Origin: an uncultured Desulfobacterales bacterium
GTDB lineage: Bacteria; Desulfobacterota; Desulfobacteria; Desulfobacterales; JAFDCJ01
NCBI GenBank assembly: GCA_945787595.1
Contig: CALZJV010000218.1
Span: 1 to 14,518 of the forward strand
Direction of reading: 5' to 3'
Length of the DNA stretch: 14,518 bases
A program made the translations under genes and the position numbers. Below the pieces are notes generated by a model that had not been told where the DNA came from, searched no databases, and worked only from the letters and a program-made list of their open reading frames with translations. This document shows, one piece after another, positions 14,065-14,518 of this stretch (the stretch's first letter is position 1; the number at the start of each line of letters is the position of its first letter).

Positions 14065-14092
14065 AATATAACGGTGGTAGTTACTGAGTCAA
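14065..14092 (-). promoter_or_regulatory. sigma-70 promoter of the kinase-like gene
   Basis: On the minus strand TTGACT (complement of 14087-14092) and TATATT (complement of 14065-14070) are 16 bp apart; each hexamer matches consensus at five of six positions. The start would be near 14058, leaving a leader of about 127 nt before the ATG at 13931. Confidence 0.55.
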
Positions 14093-14507
14093 TCCTTTTT
14101 TTAGTCAAGGTCTCAACCTAGTATTGGGGTGTTGAAAATTTGCTCTTAAATAGACCCATATGGGCTTATTTTAAATCTCATTTTTATTTTGGCTTGCTAA
14201 ATGTTTCAGCATATCGAACATCCGGGTTCTATTCACAAAAAACTTGACAGCTCCTCCCTCAGGGATGTAAGTAAACTAACCAACAAGGAGTTTAATCAAA
14301 AATTCCAATAAATATTCCGGCTAAGGGGTGTTTGGCTTGCCACATAGGTTCATAAACCAGTTAAGCGTATGCCATTGCCAGGCCGGCAAACCAATGGGGG
14401 ATTTTATCTTTTTCTGCACTGCTGTATAAACATCTATAGCTTTATGCCGGATAAACTGAAAATTTGGTTGGATGTTAACCCTAAAACCATGAAAGGAGAA
14501 AGATACT
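14093..14507. other. gene-poor region before the last gene
   Basis: This A/T-rich region has no convincing complete gene. It contains a perfect 10-bp palindrome CCCATATGGG (14155-14164). TTGACA at 14244-14249 is followed at once by the palindrome TCCCTCAGGGA (14255-14265), then only a weak -10 (TGTAAG, 14266-14271). A hairpin-capable segment, CCATTG...CAATGG, lies near 14370-14396. I compared the 3' part with common riboswitch cores (c-di-GMP, cobalamin, TPP) and saw no match. A short frame from an ATG near 14370 is open to the window end but has no ribosome binding site. Confidence 0.4.
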
Positions 14508-14518
14508 ATGAAAAGACG
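14508..14518 (+). CDS. start of a gene cut by the window edge
   Basis: ATG AAA AGA CG follows AAAGGAGA (14492-14499) at a normal ribosome-binding distance. Only Met-Lys-Arg is visible; the lysine and arginine after Met would suit a signal peptide, but nothing more can be said. Confidence 0.6.

Noticed and set aside
14290..14420. Possible riboswitch before the last gene (GGCAAACC-like and hairpin-forming bases)
   Set aside because: The conserved cores of c-di-GMP, cobalamin and TPP riboswitches are not present in the right order; only short, isolated similarities are seen.

Overview
The window looks like a chromosomal stretch from an anaerobic deltaproteobacterium (Desulfobacterota, probably Desulfobacterales). 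That placement is an inference. It rests on the small Arg-rich protein ending in an 'RRDGYIRIDKWSSV'-type tail, on sigma-54-type promoter elements, on heptameric intergenic repeats, and on general gene character. No rRNA, tRNA, CRISPR array, transposase or phage gene was seen.

Left part (1-2340): a small Arg-rich protein, a secreted protein of unknown function (729-1307), a short pilin-like membrane ORF (1399-1629), and a gap of about 360 bp before a small hypothetical gene (2096-2338). The gap holds the most striking signal in the window. A full -24/-12 (sigma-54) promoter match at 1858-1873 is followed about 80 nt later by a perfect intrinsic terminator (1934-1967), with no ORF between. The predicted RNA folds as hairpin, pyrimidine-rich single strand, terminator hairpin, U7. 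This is the architecture of a trans-acting small RNA.

Middle part (2348-4309): a YpsA-like nucleotide-binding protein (minus), a Yip1-type membrane protein (plus), and a minus-strand protein made of two copies of an unrecognised domain with identically spaced C-x-H...C-x2-C residues. The last has its own sigma-54-like promoter.

Envelope-stress block (4640-10365): three minus-strand genes encode a secreted von Willebrand A (VWA) protein with a complete metal site, a PspA/IM30 protein and a polytopic membrane protein. The last two overlap by ATGA. Divergent from them is an OmpR/PhoB-type response regulator, followed by its histidine kinase. The kinase is broken by two frameshifts, one of them explained by a 4-bp TAAC tandem duplication. 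Eleven-bp-spaced direct repeats lie in the shared divergent promoter region. The arrangement suggests that the two-component pair controls a PspA-VWA membrane-maintenance cassette.

Right part (10493-14518): an exported rhodanese-domain protein and a NifS/IscS-type cysteine desulfurase (both plus, sulfur transfer), then a YbaK-type aminoacyl-tRNA deacylase and a choline/ethanolamine-kinase-like phosphotransferase (both minus). A gene-poor 576-bp stretch follows, ending at the first codons of another gene (14508).
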